Shown: positions 11,326-28,285, counted from the first letter of the stretch. The stretch: 64,000 nt of DNA from Pseudoalteromonas peptidolytica (GCF_012641745.1 NZ_WEHZ01000014.1:1-64000), one strand, 5' to 3'. Made by a program: numbers and translations. Notes: a model not told the origin generated them from the letters alone.

Positions 11326-12777
11326 CTATCCGCGCCAGAAGGTAGGTGTAAACAACACCAATAATGTAAATATCTCTAATCGACCAAATACCATCGCTAA
11401 GGTCAGTATCCACTTTGCAGAATCGCTAATATCACCGTAATGCGCTGCCACCTCGCCAAGGCCGGGACCGAGGTTATTTAGACAAGCAGCCGTTGCAGAA
11501 AAGGCGGTGATATTATCCAGACCAGTACCAAGTAATGCGACCATAATAATGACAAAAACCAGCGCATAAGCGGAAAAGAATCCCCATACGGCTTCGACGA
11601 CTTTATCTGGTAGGGCTTTACGGCCCAGTTTAATTGAGTAAATAGCCCTTGGGTGAACCAAGCGGTTCAGCTCACGGATCCCTTGTAAATAGAGTAAGAA
11701 GACTCGCACCACTTTCATGCCACCTCCCGTAGAGCCTGCACACCCACCAATAAAGCTTGAAAAAATCAGCAGAATAGGAAGAAACAAAGGCCAACTTGAA
11801 AAGCTATCAGTGGCAAACCCTGCGGTAGTACTAATTGACACTGCTTGAAAAAGTGCCTGATCCAAAGTTTCGTCGCCCGTTTCATAAACATTATTTGATG
11901 ACAATACCGCAAAGCAGATCACCACAAGTGCGAGTTGAATAAATAGAAAAACTTTAAACTCCGGATCTCGCAGGTAGACCTTGATATTGCGGCTTGAGAC
12001 CGCAGCGTAATGCAATGAAAAGTTAATTGCAGCAATCAACAAGAAGATCACACAAATAACATTAATTAGAGGGTTATCAAAGTAACCAATAGAAGCATCA
12101 TAGGTTGAAAAGCCGCCTATCGCTATAGTAGCAAAAGCATGACAGATAGCATCAAACCAGTTCATTCCTGCAAGCCAATAGGAAACTGTACAAGCCGCTG
12201 TGAGTGAAACATAGATATACCACAAATGCTTTGCAGTATCGGCTATTCTCGGTGTCATTTTAGAGTCTTTTACGGGCCCTGGCGTTTCGGCTCGATACAA
12301 CTGCATACCACCAACACCAAGCATAGGCAGTACAGCCACCGCTAAAACAATGATCCCCATACCGCCTAGCCACTGCAATTGCTGACGATAAAAGAGTACA
12401 GATTTTGGCAAGTGCTCAATACCTGTCAGTACTGTTGCCCCCGTTGTGGTTAGCCCAGAAAAGGCTTCAAAAACGGCATCTGCAAGTGAAAGATTCGGTT
12501 TATCGAGGAAAATGAGAGGTAAGGACGCGAATGTTCCCAGTACTAACCAGAACAATACAACGATTAAGAACCCTTCTCTGGCCTTAAGGTCGCCGTTTTC
12601 CTTGCGATTTGGATAGTACGCGAACAGTCCCATTAACACACTAAAGATGAACGCTAGGACGAAAGGTACACCACCACCATCTTTGTATATCAAAGAGACA
12701 ATGGCCGGTGGCACCATAGTGATACTAAACAGGGCAACTAATTGTCCGAGAATTTTTATTATGGTACGAAATTGCAT
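11326..12777 (-). CDS. trkH: Trk-type potassium channel subunit TrkH
   Basis: An inner-membrane K+ uptake channel of 483 residues (E. coli TrkH 483) with about ten membrane segments. The four pore-loop selectivity regions can be seen: TTTGATVLTG, AIGGFSTYDAS, TTAGFATDSF and NNLGPGLGEV. The GGCAGSTGGGMKVVR segment is the family's intramembrane gating-loop region. It needs TrkA, encoded on the opposite strand at 8356-9732. The YigZ-family gene ends 62 bases upstream on the same strand, so they may share a transcript. Confidence 0.97.
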   Translation of the reverse strand: MQFRTIIKILGQLVALFSITMVPPAIVSLIYKDGGGVPFVLAFIFSVLMGLFAYYPNRKENGDLKAREGFLIVVLFWLVLGTFASLPLIFLDKPNLSLADAVFEAFSGLTTTGATVLTGIEHLPKSVLFYRQQLQWLGGMGIIVLAVAVLPMLGVGGMQLYRAETPGPVKDSKMTPRIADTAKHLWYIYVSLTAACTVSYWLAGMNWFDAICHAFATIAIGGFSTYDASIGYFDNPLINVICVIFLLIAAINFSLHYAAVSSRNIKVYLRDPEFKVFLFIQLALVVICFAVLSSNNVYETGDETLDQALFQAVSISTTAGFATDSFSSWPLFLPILLIFSSFIGGCAGSTGGGMKVVRVFLLYLQGIRELNRLVHPRAIYSIKLGRKALPDKVVEAVWGFFSAYALVFVIIMVALLGTGLDNITAFSATAACLNNLGPGLGEVAAHYGDISDSAKWILTLAMVFGRLEIFTLLVLFTPTFWRG

Positions 12778-12839
12778 TTTGTACGCTGCACTTTTGTTAT
12801 TTAACCAGAGGTTAATGAGTAAATGTAAAGAAGTAGAGC

Positions 12840-13457
12840 CTACTCCTTGAGGTGTTTAAATAATACAACACCATTGGTTAATTCATAAATAGCATCAATA
12901 ATTTGTTGTGTCTGTCGACTATCGACAGAAAGCTGCCACGCAATATTGGCACCATACGTTTTATCACTGTGTAGCACCGTAAATTGGCTTTGTAACAACT
13001 GCTCTATCACCCCCTGAAGATGGTAATCACTCTGGCCAACAATGATAGAAGCAGGTACTTTTTTGCTTGTTTTGAGTATAGCCAAAGCATTATTGAGGGT
13101 TCCACCATATGCCCTTACTAAACCGCCTGTGCCTAGCTTGATACCACCAAAATATCGTGTGGTTACTGCCGTTATTTCTCCAAGGCCAGAACCCAACAAA
13201 ACATTTAGCATTGGCTTACCCGCAGTGCCATTTGGCTCGCCATCATCAGAAAAACCTAATATATGACTTCCTCCTGGTGCCCCAGCAATGTGCGCCCAAC
13301 AGTTGTGACGCGCATCTGGATACTGCTCATTGATGTGTTTAATAAATGCTTTGGCATCCTCAATAGTTGGGGTATGCGCCAAATGGACAATAAACGCGCT
13401 TTTCTTTATTTCTTCGTGATGACTAATTGTTTCACTGGGGATGAAATATTCTGACAT
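12840..13457 (-). CDS. YigZ family protein (IMPACT/UPF0029)
   Basis: A 205-residue protein with the UPF0029/IMPACT N-terminal domain (about 1-125): KKSAFIVHLAHTP, DARHNCWAHIAG, FSDDGEPNGTAGKPML and TRYFGGIKLGTGGLVRAYG. A small C-terminal ferredoxin-like DUF1949 domain follows. The molecular role of bacterial YigZ is not settled. E. coli yigZ lies beside pepQ and trkH, and the same trio is kept here (pepQ, yigZ, trkH in transcript order). Confidence 0.93.
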   Translation of the reverse strand: MSEYFIPSETISHHEEIKKSAFIVHLAHTPTIEDAKAFIKHINEQYPDARHNCWAHIAGAPGGSHILGFSDDGEPNGTAGKPMLNVLLGSGLGEITAVTTRYFGGIKLGTGGLVRAYGGTLNNALAILKTSKKVPASIIVGQSDYHLQGVIEQLLQSQFTVLHSDKTYGANIAWQLSVDSRQTQQIIDAIYELTNGVVLFKHLKE

Positions 13458-13474
13458 ACTGCTCCAAACTAAAA

Positions 13475-13492
13475 GGGAGCCAATTGGCTCCC
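13475..13492 (-). terminator. Hairpin terminator after pepQ
   Basis: A perfect 7-bp stem, GGGAGCC and GGCTCCC with an AATT loop, is followed on the minus strand by TTTTAGTTT. It lies 33 bases past the pepQ stop and just before yigZ, and probably ends or attenuates pepQ transcripts. Confidence 0.7.
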
Positions 13493-13524
13493 AAATATAC
13501 TGATAGTTAGTACTCGCTAGCAGA

Positions 13525-14850
<1,326 letters not shown>

Positions 14851-14940
14851 TTACCCATTTTCAAAAATTCACATGCTTTCGAGTCTATCATAGCTGTTAC
14901 CTAAAAACGACGAACTGAGTCTAATACCAGCCATGTGCGG

Positions 14941-16830
14941 TTACTTCACAATTTTCATCTCTAAAATATCAGCTAAGATATTGCCATCTCGACCAAGGCG
15001 AGTGTGATACACCTGTCGATATGCCATCACATTTTTCACGTAATCTCGTGTTTCTTTATACGGAATTAGCTCTATCCACAGCTCAGCAGGCATAGCCTCT
15101 GAAGGTAACCAACGTTTTATTCGGTGGTAGCCTGCGTTATAAGATGCGGTTGCTAAAATCTCATTACCGGCATTTTTACGCTTTAAGTACTCCAAATAAC
15201 TAGTCCCAAGGCGGATATTGGTTGCAGGTTGATAAAGCCGCTTTTTTGTCACGCGTTTACGGTTGTTAACGTACTTTGCCGTACTTGGAAGTAACTGCAT
15301 TAAGCCATGGGCATCGGCGCTAGAGCGAGCGTCAGGTGCAAAGGAACTCTCTCGACGCGCAATCGCAATACTCCAAGCAAGGTCAACGCGATGGCGTTTA
15401 CTGTACTTTGAAAATAGGTCTTTAAATGCCATCGGGAAGCGTAAATCCACATAATCCCAAGCTTTGATTTGGGCTAGCGTAAAAATGGTGCTGTCATACC
15501 AATCGAACTCGGCAGCCAATACAGATGCTGCGAGCTTTTCATCTTTACTTGAGGTATTGGTTAAGTAGTTCCACTCTCTTCGCGCTTGAGTATAACGTTC
15601 TAACTCATACAACGCTTTAGCACGTTTAAACCCTGGCGCTTGAGATACTTGATCAACAATAGCAGCGTCAATTTCTAGCGGCAGCTCATTTAAAGATACG
15701 GGTAAACCCAATCGCGCAGCAGCTAAAAATCCGTAGTAATCACGCTCCTTGGCAAGTTGCTGCCAAATCACATTTGCGCCAGCAATATCTCCTCGCTTTG
15801 ACAAGCTAAAAGCCAACCAATATTGCTGTGCGTTACTGAGTTGCTCATGGCCCACAAATAACGCCGAAATACCTTCCCAGTCCTGCTCTTTTAGCATATT
15901 GCTCATCAGCCATTGCAAGAGCTTTTTATCCTGTAGTGACTTTGGCACCTTATTCAACCAAAACCGTGCGTCTTTGTGACCTTTTGACGCCAGCGCCAAT
16001 GCAAAGCGATATGCCACACTGTCTTTTTGTTGCTGCGAGAAACTGAACATGTTTTGCATTTTCTGCCATGCTCGCAGCGCCAAGTCAGGATCGCGCCAAA
16101 TCAGTCTGCGGACACCGTATACCGCTATTTCAGACTCTTTTACGGTGCGCTTTTTAAAGCGGTACAAGCCCGCCGCCGCACTAGGGTCTTGACGTACCGT
16201 TTTATATAGCTGGGCTAAGTAGGCTTCGTGCTTTGGTAGTAACTTTTGAAGATAGTCCAACAGGGATGTTTGCCCTGACTGTGCAGCATTAGAAACTCGC
16301 TGCCACACCCGCTCTGAGGTTCTATACCCGGCTTTTTGCCACGCCCTAAAAAGCCCATCGCATGCTCTTGGCTGGGATTTTCCAACAGTCCAAATATCGG
16401 CAACTTGATCTAAGATTGCCTTTTTCGGTGCACCTAAATCAAGCTGATAAGACAAATAAGTACACTTCAGCTCCACATCACTTGTCTCTCGGTAAAACTC
16501 GATAAAGCGCGCTTTCTTTTTGTGTCGCTTTAGATACTCCAACCAAGCCGAACGCACCGGCCACTCGAGTGGTGTGTGCTCGTATATAGTTAGAAAGTGC
16601 TGGATTTCTTGTTGATATTTCAACCTAGGATGGCGCTGATAAAATGCCATTTCCACATAAGGCTTAAGCGGATGGTCAAGCTGCGCTATGGCTGCTGTAA
16701 AATTGTTATAGTTGCCAGACCAAGCAATACGCTCAGCCTGTTTAAATTCATCATGAGTGCTCTGAGCTGCACCAAGACAGCTTACGAAACATAAACTGCC
16801 CACAGCTAGGCGACGTAACCAATGTGTCAT
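14941..16830 (-). CDS. slt: Soluble lytic murein transglycosylase Slt70-type
   Basis: Cleaves peptidoglycan glycan strands to 1,6-anhydro products in the periplasm. An alternative TTG at 16845 is in frame, but the ATG at 16830 follows an AAGGG site at proper spacing and gives a good signal peptide ending near CLGAAQ; the protein is then 629 residues (E. coli 645). A long helical superhelix region (about 25-440) precedes the lysozyme-like domain with catalytic Glu in ARRESSFAPDARSSADAHG and then GLMQLLP and ATASYNAGYHRIKRW. It is divergent from fadB across 283 bases. Confidence 0.96.
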   Translation of the reverse strand: MTHWLRRLAVGSLCFVSCLGAAQSTHDEFKQAERIAWSGNYNNFTAAIAQLDHPLKPYVEMAFYQRHPRLKYQQEIQHFLTIYEHTPLEWPVRSAWLEYLKRHKKKARFIEFYRETSDVELKCTYLSYQLDLGAPKKAILDQVADIWTVGKSQPRACDGLFRAWQKAGYRTSERVWQRVSNAAQSGQTSLLDYLQKLLPKHEAYLAQLYKTVRQDPSAAAGLYRFKKRTVKESEIAVYGVRRLIWRDPDLALRAWQKMQNMFSFSQQQKDSVAYRFALALASKGHKDARFWLNKVPKSLQDKKLLQWLMSNMLKEQDWEGISALFVGHEQLSNAQQYWLAFSLSKRGDIAGANVIWQQLAKERDYYGFLAAARLGLPVSLNELPLEIDAAIVDQVSQAPGFKRAKALYELERYTQARREWNYLTNTSSKDEKLAASVLAAEFDWYDSTIFTLAQIKAWDYVDLRFPMAFKDLFSKYSKRHRVDLAWSIAIARRESSFAPDARSSADAHGLMQLLPSTAKYVNNRKRVTKKRLYQPATNIRLGTSYLEYLKRKNAGNEILATASYNAGYHRIKRWLPSEAMPAELWIELIPYKETRDYVKNVMAYRQVYHTRLGRDGNILADILEMKIVK

Positions 16831-17113
16831 GCAAACCCTTTTCAATCTGCTAAAAACAATTCACACCGAAATTGAAATACAGCCAAAGTATGCTTATCTA
16901 AAGGCGGCGTAAAACAACGGCTACTTTGGCTTGTAATTTGCGGTTCAGCTCGCAAACTACATATAATACGCGGTGTGTTAAGCCACCATAGCAAACCGAC
17001 TCAGGTATTTCAGTAAATGTGCGGTAAATTTTTCATTGCAATTTGCCGCCAAAGGATCCACACTGATTGAAATTACAACTCATCGTACCAGTGTATAGCA
17101 CGGGAGAACATGT

Positions 17114-20447
<3,334 letters not shown>

Positions 20448-20510
20448 CTCCAACCAGCTGGTGCTGGGTTGTCTTATACAGTGCCAGCAAACAACTTCAA
20501 CTTGGTGACC

Positions 20511-20544
20511 AAGGCAAAACGGCTCAGCTGTTTTGCCTTTTTTG
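20511..20544 (+). terminator. Rho-independent terminator after fadA
   Basis: A 10-bp stem, AAGGCAAAAC and GTTTTGCCTT around a 9-nt loop, is followed by TTTTTG. It is 64 bases beyond the fadA stop and fits the end of the fadBA transcript. Confidence 0.8.
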
Positions 20545-20574
20545 TTTCCTGTATTACCTTACCTCGGTTGGCTA

Positions 20575-20736
20575 ATACCAATTATCTTAATTAAGTGGTC
20601 TATTTTGAGGCGAGAAAATTTTGTCGATAACAAGGCAAATATTTTGCTATTTAGTTGTTCTAAATGAGAAATTTTTAACGCAGTTAGCGTCAGATTTGCT
20701 CCTTCAAATTGAGCAAGTATTAAGACTAATTGGTAT
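20575..20736. repeat. 162-bp MITE-like element with ATACCAATTA terminal inverted repeats
   Basis: The ends are perfect 10-bp inverted repeats (ATACCAATTA at 20575-20584, TAATTGGTAT at 20727-20736). The interior holds no coding frame and includes a TTAACGCAGTTAGCGT segment with internal symmetry. Its size, termini and position between fadA and tusA fit a non-autonomous mobile or palindromic repeat. From memory, similar sequences are scattered through Pseudoalteromonas genomes, but copy number cannot be checked here. Confidence 0.6.
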
Positions 20737-20830
20737 CATACTTGAGTTATCCAAACTTGAGCTTACTTACAACATGCGGTTAAAATAGCAGTTTTCCTAA
20801 CTAATAACGTAACCAACAAGGCCACCCACA

Positions 20831-21070
20831 ATGAGTTTTGATAATACCGACCATACCCTAGATGCTGTAGGTTTGCGTTGCCCTGAGCCCGTAATGATGA
20901 TAAGAGGCATGGTAAGAAGGATGAACTTAGGTGAAACTTTGTTAGTGATTGCAGACGATCCGTCAACAACAAGAGATATTCCAAGTTTCTGCGAATTTAT
21001 GGATCACACCTTAATTGCTAAAGCGGTGGCTGAGTTGCCATATAAATATGTAATTAAAAAAGGTCAGTAA
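20831..21070 (+). CDS. tusA: Sulfur carrier protein TusA
   Basis: Accepts persulfide sulfur from IscS and passes it on for 2-thiouridine synthesis in tRNA wobble bases. The 79-residue protein has the family signature [10 protein letters not shown] with persulfide cysteine C17, then [21 protein letters not shown] and a C-terminal PYKYVIKKG close to the E. coli protein (81 residues). It is a single-gene unit between the fadBA terminator and its own hairpin. Confidence 0.97.
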   Translation: MSFDNTDHTLDAVGLRCPEPVMMIRGMVRRMNLGETLLVIADDPSTTRDIPSFCEFMDHTLIAKAVAELPYKYVIKKGQ

Positions 21071-21074
21071 TGGT

Positions 21075-21100
21075 AAAAAAGCGGCGGTTGCCGCTTTTTT
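21075..21100. terminator. Bidirectional terminator between tusA and a lipoprotein gene
   Basis: A perfect stem, AAAAAAGCGGC and GCCGCTTTTTT with a GGTT loop, carries T-tracts on both strands. It lies just after the tusA stop and touches the stop codon of the opposing lipoprotein gene, so it can serve both convergent genes. Confidence 0.85.
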
Positions 21101-21545
21101 AAGATTTTACAATGACGACTTTTGGTACTCTAGGGTTTCGATAGTCCAAACGGATCTCATACCAGCCCTTTTTACTCGGCTTAAAACTAAAGTAATTATA
21201 TACCGTATTGCAATCAGCAATTAAGGGCTGACCCAGTGTCAGCTGCCCTTCAGTTTGATAACCACAGTTATAGCCTTCACTCCATTGTTCGTCGGCAATT
21301 TTAAACTCGTATACTTTTCCCGGGCTCATAAATTTGGCTTTGGTGATATAAATCCCAGGTTGCGTCTCTTCCATACGATACTGAGGTTCAGCATCCCACA
21401 AGGTAAAATCGCCACGTAAATATAGTGTTTTATCTAACTTGCCAACTACCGTTGATGAGGTCGATTCAGCAGGTAACTGTAAGTTACTGCTACAAGCGGT
21501 AAGTGCCAACAGTGCAAATGCCAGTGCCCCTTGTTTTTTTATCAT
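21099..21545 (-). CDS. Predicted lipoprotein with a carbohydrate-binding-like beta domain
   Basis: The chosen ATG at 21545 gives 148 residues with a short lipoprotein signal: hydrophobic ALAFALLAL and lipobox LTAC with C18; a TTG 9 bases upstream is unlikely because the AAAGG site sits right against it. The mature part (YLRGDFTLWDAEP, GVYxTKA-like strands, KVYEFKIADEQW, FKPSKKGWYEIRLDY) resembles the immunoglobulin-like domains preceding amylase or pullulanase catalytic domains, but no enzyme domain is present. Residue after the Cys is Ser, favouring the outer membrane. Function unknown. Confidence 0.75.
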   Translation of the reverse strand: MIKKQGALAFALLALTACSSNLQLPAESTSSTVVGKLDKTLYLRGDFTLWDAEPQYRMEETQPGIYITKAKFMSPGKVYEFKIADEQWSEGYNCGYQTEGQLTLGQPLIADCNTVYNYFSFKPSKKGWYEIRLDYRNPRVPKVVIVKS

Positions 21546-21583
21546 AGCGAACAACCTTTTTACTTGCTAATGATGAACTAACA

Positions 21584-21607
21584 AAAAGCCAGCAACCGCT
21601 GGCTTTT
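21584..21607 (-). terminator. Terminator after glyS
   Basis: A stem AAAAGCCAGC and GCTGGCTTTT around AACC; on the minus strand it ends in TTTTTG. It is 11 bases past the glyS stop, so it closes the glyQS transcript. Confidence 0.8.
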
Positions 21608-21617
21608 GTATTCACAC

Positions 21618-23687
21618 TTAATTTTGTAACACTGAAATATCAGCAGTGTTTAAGAACAGCTTACTCAACTGACTCAATAATGCTAGACGATTCGCCTTAA
21701 TGGCTTCGTCGTCCGCCATCACCATTACGTTGTCAAAGAAGTTGTCCACCGCTTCACGCAGGTTCGCTAACCGTGTGAGCGCTGTTTGATAATCGCCTTT
21801 AGCGTAAACAGGTGCAAGCTCAGCAGTTAACGCAGCAACTTGTGCGGCCAATGTTTTTTCAGCTTCTTCTTGTAATAGTGAAGTATCCACCAAAGCTTCA
21901 GAGGCAACATTGTTCTTAGCTAAAATGTTGTTTACTCGCTTATTGGCAGCAGCTAATGCTTCTGCTTCTGCTAGCGTTCTAAAGTGGCTTACCGCTTTTA
22001 CTCTACGATCAAAGTCAACTGGGCTGGTTGGGCGTCTAGCCAGTACCGCTTGAATAACATCAACGCTGATCCCTTCATCTTGGTACCATGCACGGAAGCG
22101 CCCAAGCATAAACTCAATAACATCCTCAGCGACATTTGCATTGCTCAGCTTATCTCCGAATAAGGTCATTGCTTTAGCGACAATATCCTGAATATCGAGA
22201 GGTAGCGCTTTTTCTACCATGATCCGTAATGCACCAATTGCAGCACGACGCAGTGCAAATGGGTCTTTATCCCCTTTTGGCGTCTGACCAATACCAAAAA
22301 TACCCACTAAAGTGTCAAACTTATCAGCGAGCGCCACGGCAAAACTGATTGGGTTGGATGGTAAATTATCTCCAGCAAAACGCGGCATGTACTGCTCGTT
22401 TTGTGCTAATGCAACTTCTTCGGCTTCACCATCAATACGTGCATAGTGCATTCCCATTACACCTTGAACGTCGGTAAACTCCATCACCATCTCAGTCATT
22501 AGATCCGTTTTACTGAGTAGGCCAGCACGTTCAGCCAAGGCTTTATCGGCACCAAGTTGTTCGGCTATAAAACCTGCCAATGCAGAGATACGCTCTGATT
22601 TGTCTTTAAGTGTGCCAAGCTGCTTTTGAAACAATACTGAATCAAGTGACTCAAGACGACTTTCTAGCGTTTTCTTCTTATCCGTTTCAAAGAAGAATTG
22701 CGCGTCTGCCAGACGTGGGCGAACCACCTTCTCGTTACCCGAGATCACTACACTTGGATCTTTACTTTCAATGTTAGAAACAAATAAGAACTTGTTGATC
22801 AAGTTGCCTTGTTTGTCTAACAGTGGAAAGTATTTTTGGTCATCTTTCATGGTGTAGATAAGAGCTTCATCAGGCACTTGTAAAAATGCTTCTTCGAAGG
22901 ATGCAACTAAAGTCACAGGCCACTCAACGAGTGAGGTAACTTCTTCAAGTAAATCTTCATCCATCGCCACTTGTGCGCCTAGCTTTTGCGCTTCAGTCTC
23001 AATCTGACTACGAATTAGCGCTTTACGTGCTTCATAATCCGCAATGACATAAGCGTCTTTTAATACTTGGTGGCTGTCATCAGCATGTGTTACACGTACA
23101 CGCTCAGGGTGATGGAAACGATGTCCTTGTAGCTCATTGCCAATCGCTTTACCTAGTACTTCACCTTGGACTTGTTGACTACCAAGTAGTGCTGCCACGG
23201 TATGTACAGGGCGGATAAATTGCGTCTTGTTCGCACCCCAACGCATCGGCTTAGGAATAGGTAACTTAGCTAGTGCTTTGTTGATCACATCACTTAGTAA
23301 CGCTAAAGTCTGCTGGCCTTCTACTTTTGCTTTGTGTAGTAACCAAGTGCCCTTATCAGTCTTTAAACGCTCAGCATCATTTATATCAATACCACAACCA
23401 CGCGCCCAGCCTAGTGCAGCCTTTGTAGCGTTACCCTCTGCGTCAAATGCAGCTTGGATTGCAGGGCCACGCTTTTCAACAACCTTGTCTGCCTGTTGTG
23501 TCTGTAGTGCCTTAACTTGAATACCTAAACGACGAGGTGATGCGTACCAGCTAACGCCTTCATGACCAAGTTCCAGTGCTGCTAGTTCCAGCTTGGTATT
23601 CTCTGCAAACGATTCAGCAAGATTACGCAAAGCCTTTGGTGGTAATTCTTCTGTGCCAATTTCTACAAGTAAGTTTTCAGTCGACAT
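21618..23687 (-). CDS. glyS: Glycyl-tRNA synthetase beta subunit
   Basis: The beta subunit of the alpha2-beta2 bacterial glycyl-tRNA synthetase; it binds tRNA-Gly. The 689 residues match E. coli GlyS (689). N-terminal [22 protein letters not shown], the [11 protein letters not shown] segment, PKPMRWG, an HD-like region with [20 protein letters not shown], and the C-terminal DALR-type anticodon-binding region with [19 protein letters not shown] are typical. It follows glyQ by 2 bases. Confidence 0.98.
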   Translation of the reverse strand: MSTENLLVEIGTEELPPKALRNLAESFAENTKLELAALELGHEGVSWYASPRRLGIQVKALQTQQADKVVEKRGPAIQAAFDAEGNATKAALGWARGCGIDINDAERLKTDKGTWLLHKAKVEGQQTLALLSDVINKALAKLPIPKPMRWGANKTQFIRPVHTVAALLGSQQVQGEVLGKAIGNELQGHRFHHPERVRVTHADDSHQVLKDAYVIADYEARKALIRSQIETEAQKLGAQVAMDEDLLEEVTSLVEWPVTLVASFEEAFLQVPDEALIYTMKDDQKYFPLLDKQGNLINKFLFVSNIESKDPSVVISGNEKVVRPRLADAQFFFETDKKKTLESRLESLDSVLFQKQLGTLKDKSERISALAGFIAEQLGADKALAERAGLLSKTDLMTEMVMEFTDVQGVMGMHYARIDGEAEEVALAQNEQYMPRFAGDNLPSNPISFAVALADKFDTLVGIFGIGQTPKGDKDPFALRRAAIGALRIMVEKALPLDIQDIVAKAMTLFGDKLSNANVAEDVIEFMLGRFRAWYQDEGISVDVIQAVLARRPTSPVDFDRRVKAVSHFRTLAEAEALAAANKRVNNILAKNNVASEALVDTSLLQEEAEKTLAAQVAALTAELAPVYAKGDYQTALTRLANLREAVDNFFDNVMVMADDEAIKANRLALLSQLSKLFLNTADISVLQN

Positions 23688-23689
23688 TA

Positions 23690-24589
23690 TTAATCCTTAC
23701 AAAGCGGGAAGCCAAGAGCTTCACGTGCATCATAGTACGCCTGTGCACAGGCTTTTGATAAAGCGCGAACTCTCAAGATATAGCGCTGACGCTCAGTTAC
23801 AGAAATAGCATGGCGCGCGTCTAACAAGTTAAAAGCATGGGACGCCTTCATCACTTGCTCATACGCTGGTAATGGTAGCCCTGCTTCAATCAGTTTTTCA
23901 CTTTCTTTTTCGCACTGGTCAAACTGTTTGAATAGCGCATCTACATCTGCATGTTCAAAGTTATATGTCGACTGCTCAATTTCATTTTGCATGAACACAT
24001 CACCATAAGTGACACGTCCCATTGGCCCATCTGTCCAAACTAAGTCATAGATGCTATCCACGCCTTGTATATACATTGCAAGACGCTCTAAACCATAAGT
24101 AATTTCACCGGTTACTGGCGAGCATTCAATACCACCAACTTGCTGGAAGTAAGTAAATTGTGTCACTTCCATACCGTTTAACCAAACTTCCCAACCAAGC
24201 CCCCAGGCACCTAAAGTTGGTGACTCCCAGTTATCTTCGACAAAACGAACTTCATGAGTCAGAGTATCGATACCTAGTGCAGCTAACGAGCCTAAGTATA
24301 ATTCTTGAATGTTCTCAGGTGATGGCTTCAGTACCACTTGAAATTGGTAGTAATGTTGAAGACGGTTCGGGTTTTCACCATAGCGACCATCTGTCGGACG
24401 GCGACATGGTTGCACGTACGCGCTCGACATTGGTTCAGGACCAATGGACTTTAGGAAGGTCATCGGGTGGAATGTACCCGCACCAACTTCCATATCTAAA
24501 GGTTGAGCTACAACACAGCCTTGCTGCGCCCAGTAATCCTGTAAAGCCAGGATCAAACCTTGGAAGGTTTTGATATCGTATTTTTGCAT
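23690..24589 (-). CDS. glyQ: Glycyl-tRNA synthetase alpha subunit
   Basis: The catalytic class II subunit that activates glycine. 299 residues (E. coli 303). Visible are [18 protein letters not shown] at the N-terminus, [17 protein letters not shown] (the motif 1-2 area), [19 protein letters not shown] (arginine loop), and motif 3-like [16 protein letters not shown]. The gene precedes glyS with a 2-base gap; both subunits are made from one transcript. Confidence 0.98.
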   Translation of the reverse strand: MQKYDIKTFQGLILALQDYWAQQGCVVAQPLDMEVGAGTFHPMTFLKSIGPEPMSSAYVQPCRRPTDGRYGENPNRLQHYYQFQVVLKPSPENIQELYLGSLAALGIDTLTHEVRFVEDNWESPTLGAWGLGWEVWLNGMEVTQFTYFQQVGGIECSPVTGEITYGLERLAMYIQGVDSIYDLVWTDGPMGRVTYGDVFMQNEIEQSTYNFEHADVDALFKQFDQCEKESEKLIEAGLPLPAYEQVMKASHAFNLLDARHAISVTERQRYILRVRALSKACAQAYYDAREALGFPLCKD

Positions 24590-24720
24590 AGTTGGCTTAT
24601 TTTTATCTGGTACTTATCGTGTGTGAACACTGTGCTTTCCGCGCTCACGCTAGATTCAATGATTGAAAATTATGCTCAGTATACCGCGAGCGCTTTAGGG
24701 TTTTAAGCTTTAAAGCATAA

Positions 24721-24747
24721 AAAAAGGAGGGAAAACCCCTCCTTTTT
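24721..24747. terminator. Terminator after gyrB
   Basis: An 11-bp stem, AAAAAGGAGGG and CCCTCCTTTTT with a 5-nt loop, carries A/T tracts on both sides, so it can act on either strand. It is 15 bases past the gyrB stop and separates the dnaA-gyrB operon from glyQS. Confidence 0.85.
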
Positions 24748-24762
24748 ATTAGATGGTTGTAT

Positions 24763-27192
<2,430 letters not shown>

Positions 27193-28281
27193 TTATTTTG
27201 TTATTAAGCTGCCATGTTCCACGTGGAACATTTTAATTTCACGTTCCATAGGTTCAATAACGGCGGCAATACTTTCTGGAGTAATTGCAGTAATAAACAG
27301 TTGAGACTGGCATTGTGCGAGTAAACGCGATACCGCCCCCTTAGTCTCATCACTGAGCTCCGAAGGTAAATCATCAATAAGCAATACAGATTGCTTATTA
27401 CTCTCTTGGTCAATCAAACTATTCTGCATAACTTTTAAAGCATACAGCAGCAGCTTTAACTGTCCCCGAGAGAAAATATGTTCCACACTGTGCCCTTGAG
27501 TATAAAAGTTAAAGTCCGCCTTGTGCGGCCCTTTACTTGTATAGCCAAGTTTTATGTCACGCTCTAATTGATTGGCAAGTACTTCTGCCAGTTCTCCCTT
27601 CCAGCCCGCTTGAAAGCGAATTTCAAGGCCTTTAAAGATAGGGCTTATATCCCCTATCTTATCAAAAAAATGCGCCTGAAACCTACTTATATACGCTTCT
27701 CTTAGTATATTTATTTGTTCAGCAAGTCGAACAAATTCTTTATCCCAATAGCTTAATTGGGACTGAAAATCTCTGGGCTTGGTCTTAAGAAGTGCATTTC
27801 GTTGTTTGAGTACTTGGTTAAACATCTTCCAAGCAGAATAAAACTGGTGTTCCACGTGGAACACCCCTAGATCAAGAAACTTTCTTCGCTCTTTTGGCCC
27901 ACCAAAAAACAACTCATAACTTTCTGGAGTTATCACTTGAACAGGCAGCACTTGGGCGAGTTCAGCAACTTTCCGACTTGCTTGCCCTTGGATTCTCAAC
28001 TTAGTTTCGCCACTCATGTATTTACTAATACCAAGAGGTATAGACAAGTTATGTAGTTGTTTTTTAGCATGTACAACGCAATGAGAAGCCTCATGCTTGA
28101 TCATTAACTTTTGTAAGTTAGTACGAAAAGATTTACCGCTGGAGAGAAAATAGATGGCTTCAAGCAAGCTTGTTTTACCGCTGCCATTTTCACCAAGAAT
28201 GATGTTAACGGCATGACTAGGTGAAAGTGTTATAGCCTCAATGTTGCGAAACGTATTGAGGCTGAGGTGAGTTAAACTCAT
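27193..28281 (-). CDS. recF: DNA replication and repair protein RecF
   Basis: RecF, an ABC-type ATPase, works with RecO and RecR to load RecA at single-strand gaps. The 362-residue protein (E. coli 357) has the N-terminal Walker A GENGSGKTSLLEAIYFL near residue 30, the signature region SRGQLKLLLYALK, and Walker B SVLLIDDLPSELS. dnaN ends 4 bases upstream. Two perfect parS palindromes lie inside the coding frame (27215-27230 and 27848-27863), reading VPRGT-like codons as FHVEH in the protein. Confidence 0.98.
   Translation of the reverse strand: MSLTHLSLNTFRNIEAITLSPSHAVNIILGENGSGKTSLLEAIYFLSSGKSFRTNLQKLMIKHEASHCVVHAKKQLHNLSIPLGISKYMSGETKLRIQGQASRKVAELAQVLPVQVITPESYELFFGGPKERRKFLDLGVFHVEHQFYSAWKMFNQVLKQRNALLKTKPRDFQSQLSYWDKEFVRLAEQINILREAYISRFQAHFFDKIGDISPIFKGLEIRFQAGWKGELAEVLANQLERDIKLGYTSKGPHKADFNFYTQGHSVEHIFSRGQLKLLLYALKVMQNSLIDQESNKQSVLLIDDLPSELSDETKGAVSRLLAQCQSQLFITAITPESIAAVIEPMEREIKMFHVEHGSLITK
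27215..27230. other. parS centromere site 1
   Basis: The 16-bp perfect palindrome TGTTCCACGTGGAACA matches the universal chromosomal parS consensus bound by ParB. It lies near the 3' end of recF, where it encodes part of MFHVEH. The parAB genes are about 22 kb away across oriC. Confidence 0.92.
27848..27863. other. parS centromere site 2
   Basis: A second perfect TGTTCCACGTGGAACA, 633 bases from the first, also within recF, and again encoding VFHVEH. Two identical 16-mers this close are not expected by chance. Confidence 0.92.
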
Positions 28282-28285
28282 ATAT

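Noticed and set aside
15065..15080. CTATCCACA in slt as a DnaA box
   Set aside because: It deviates at the first base and stands alone inside a coding gene with no GATC cluster.
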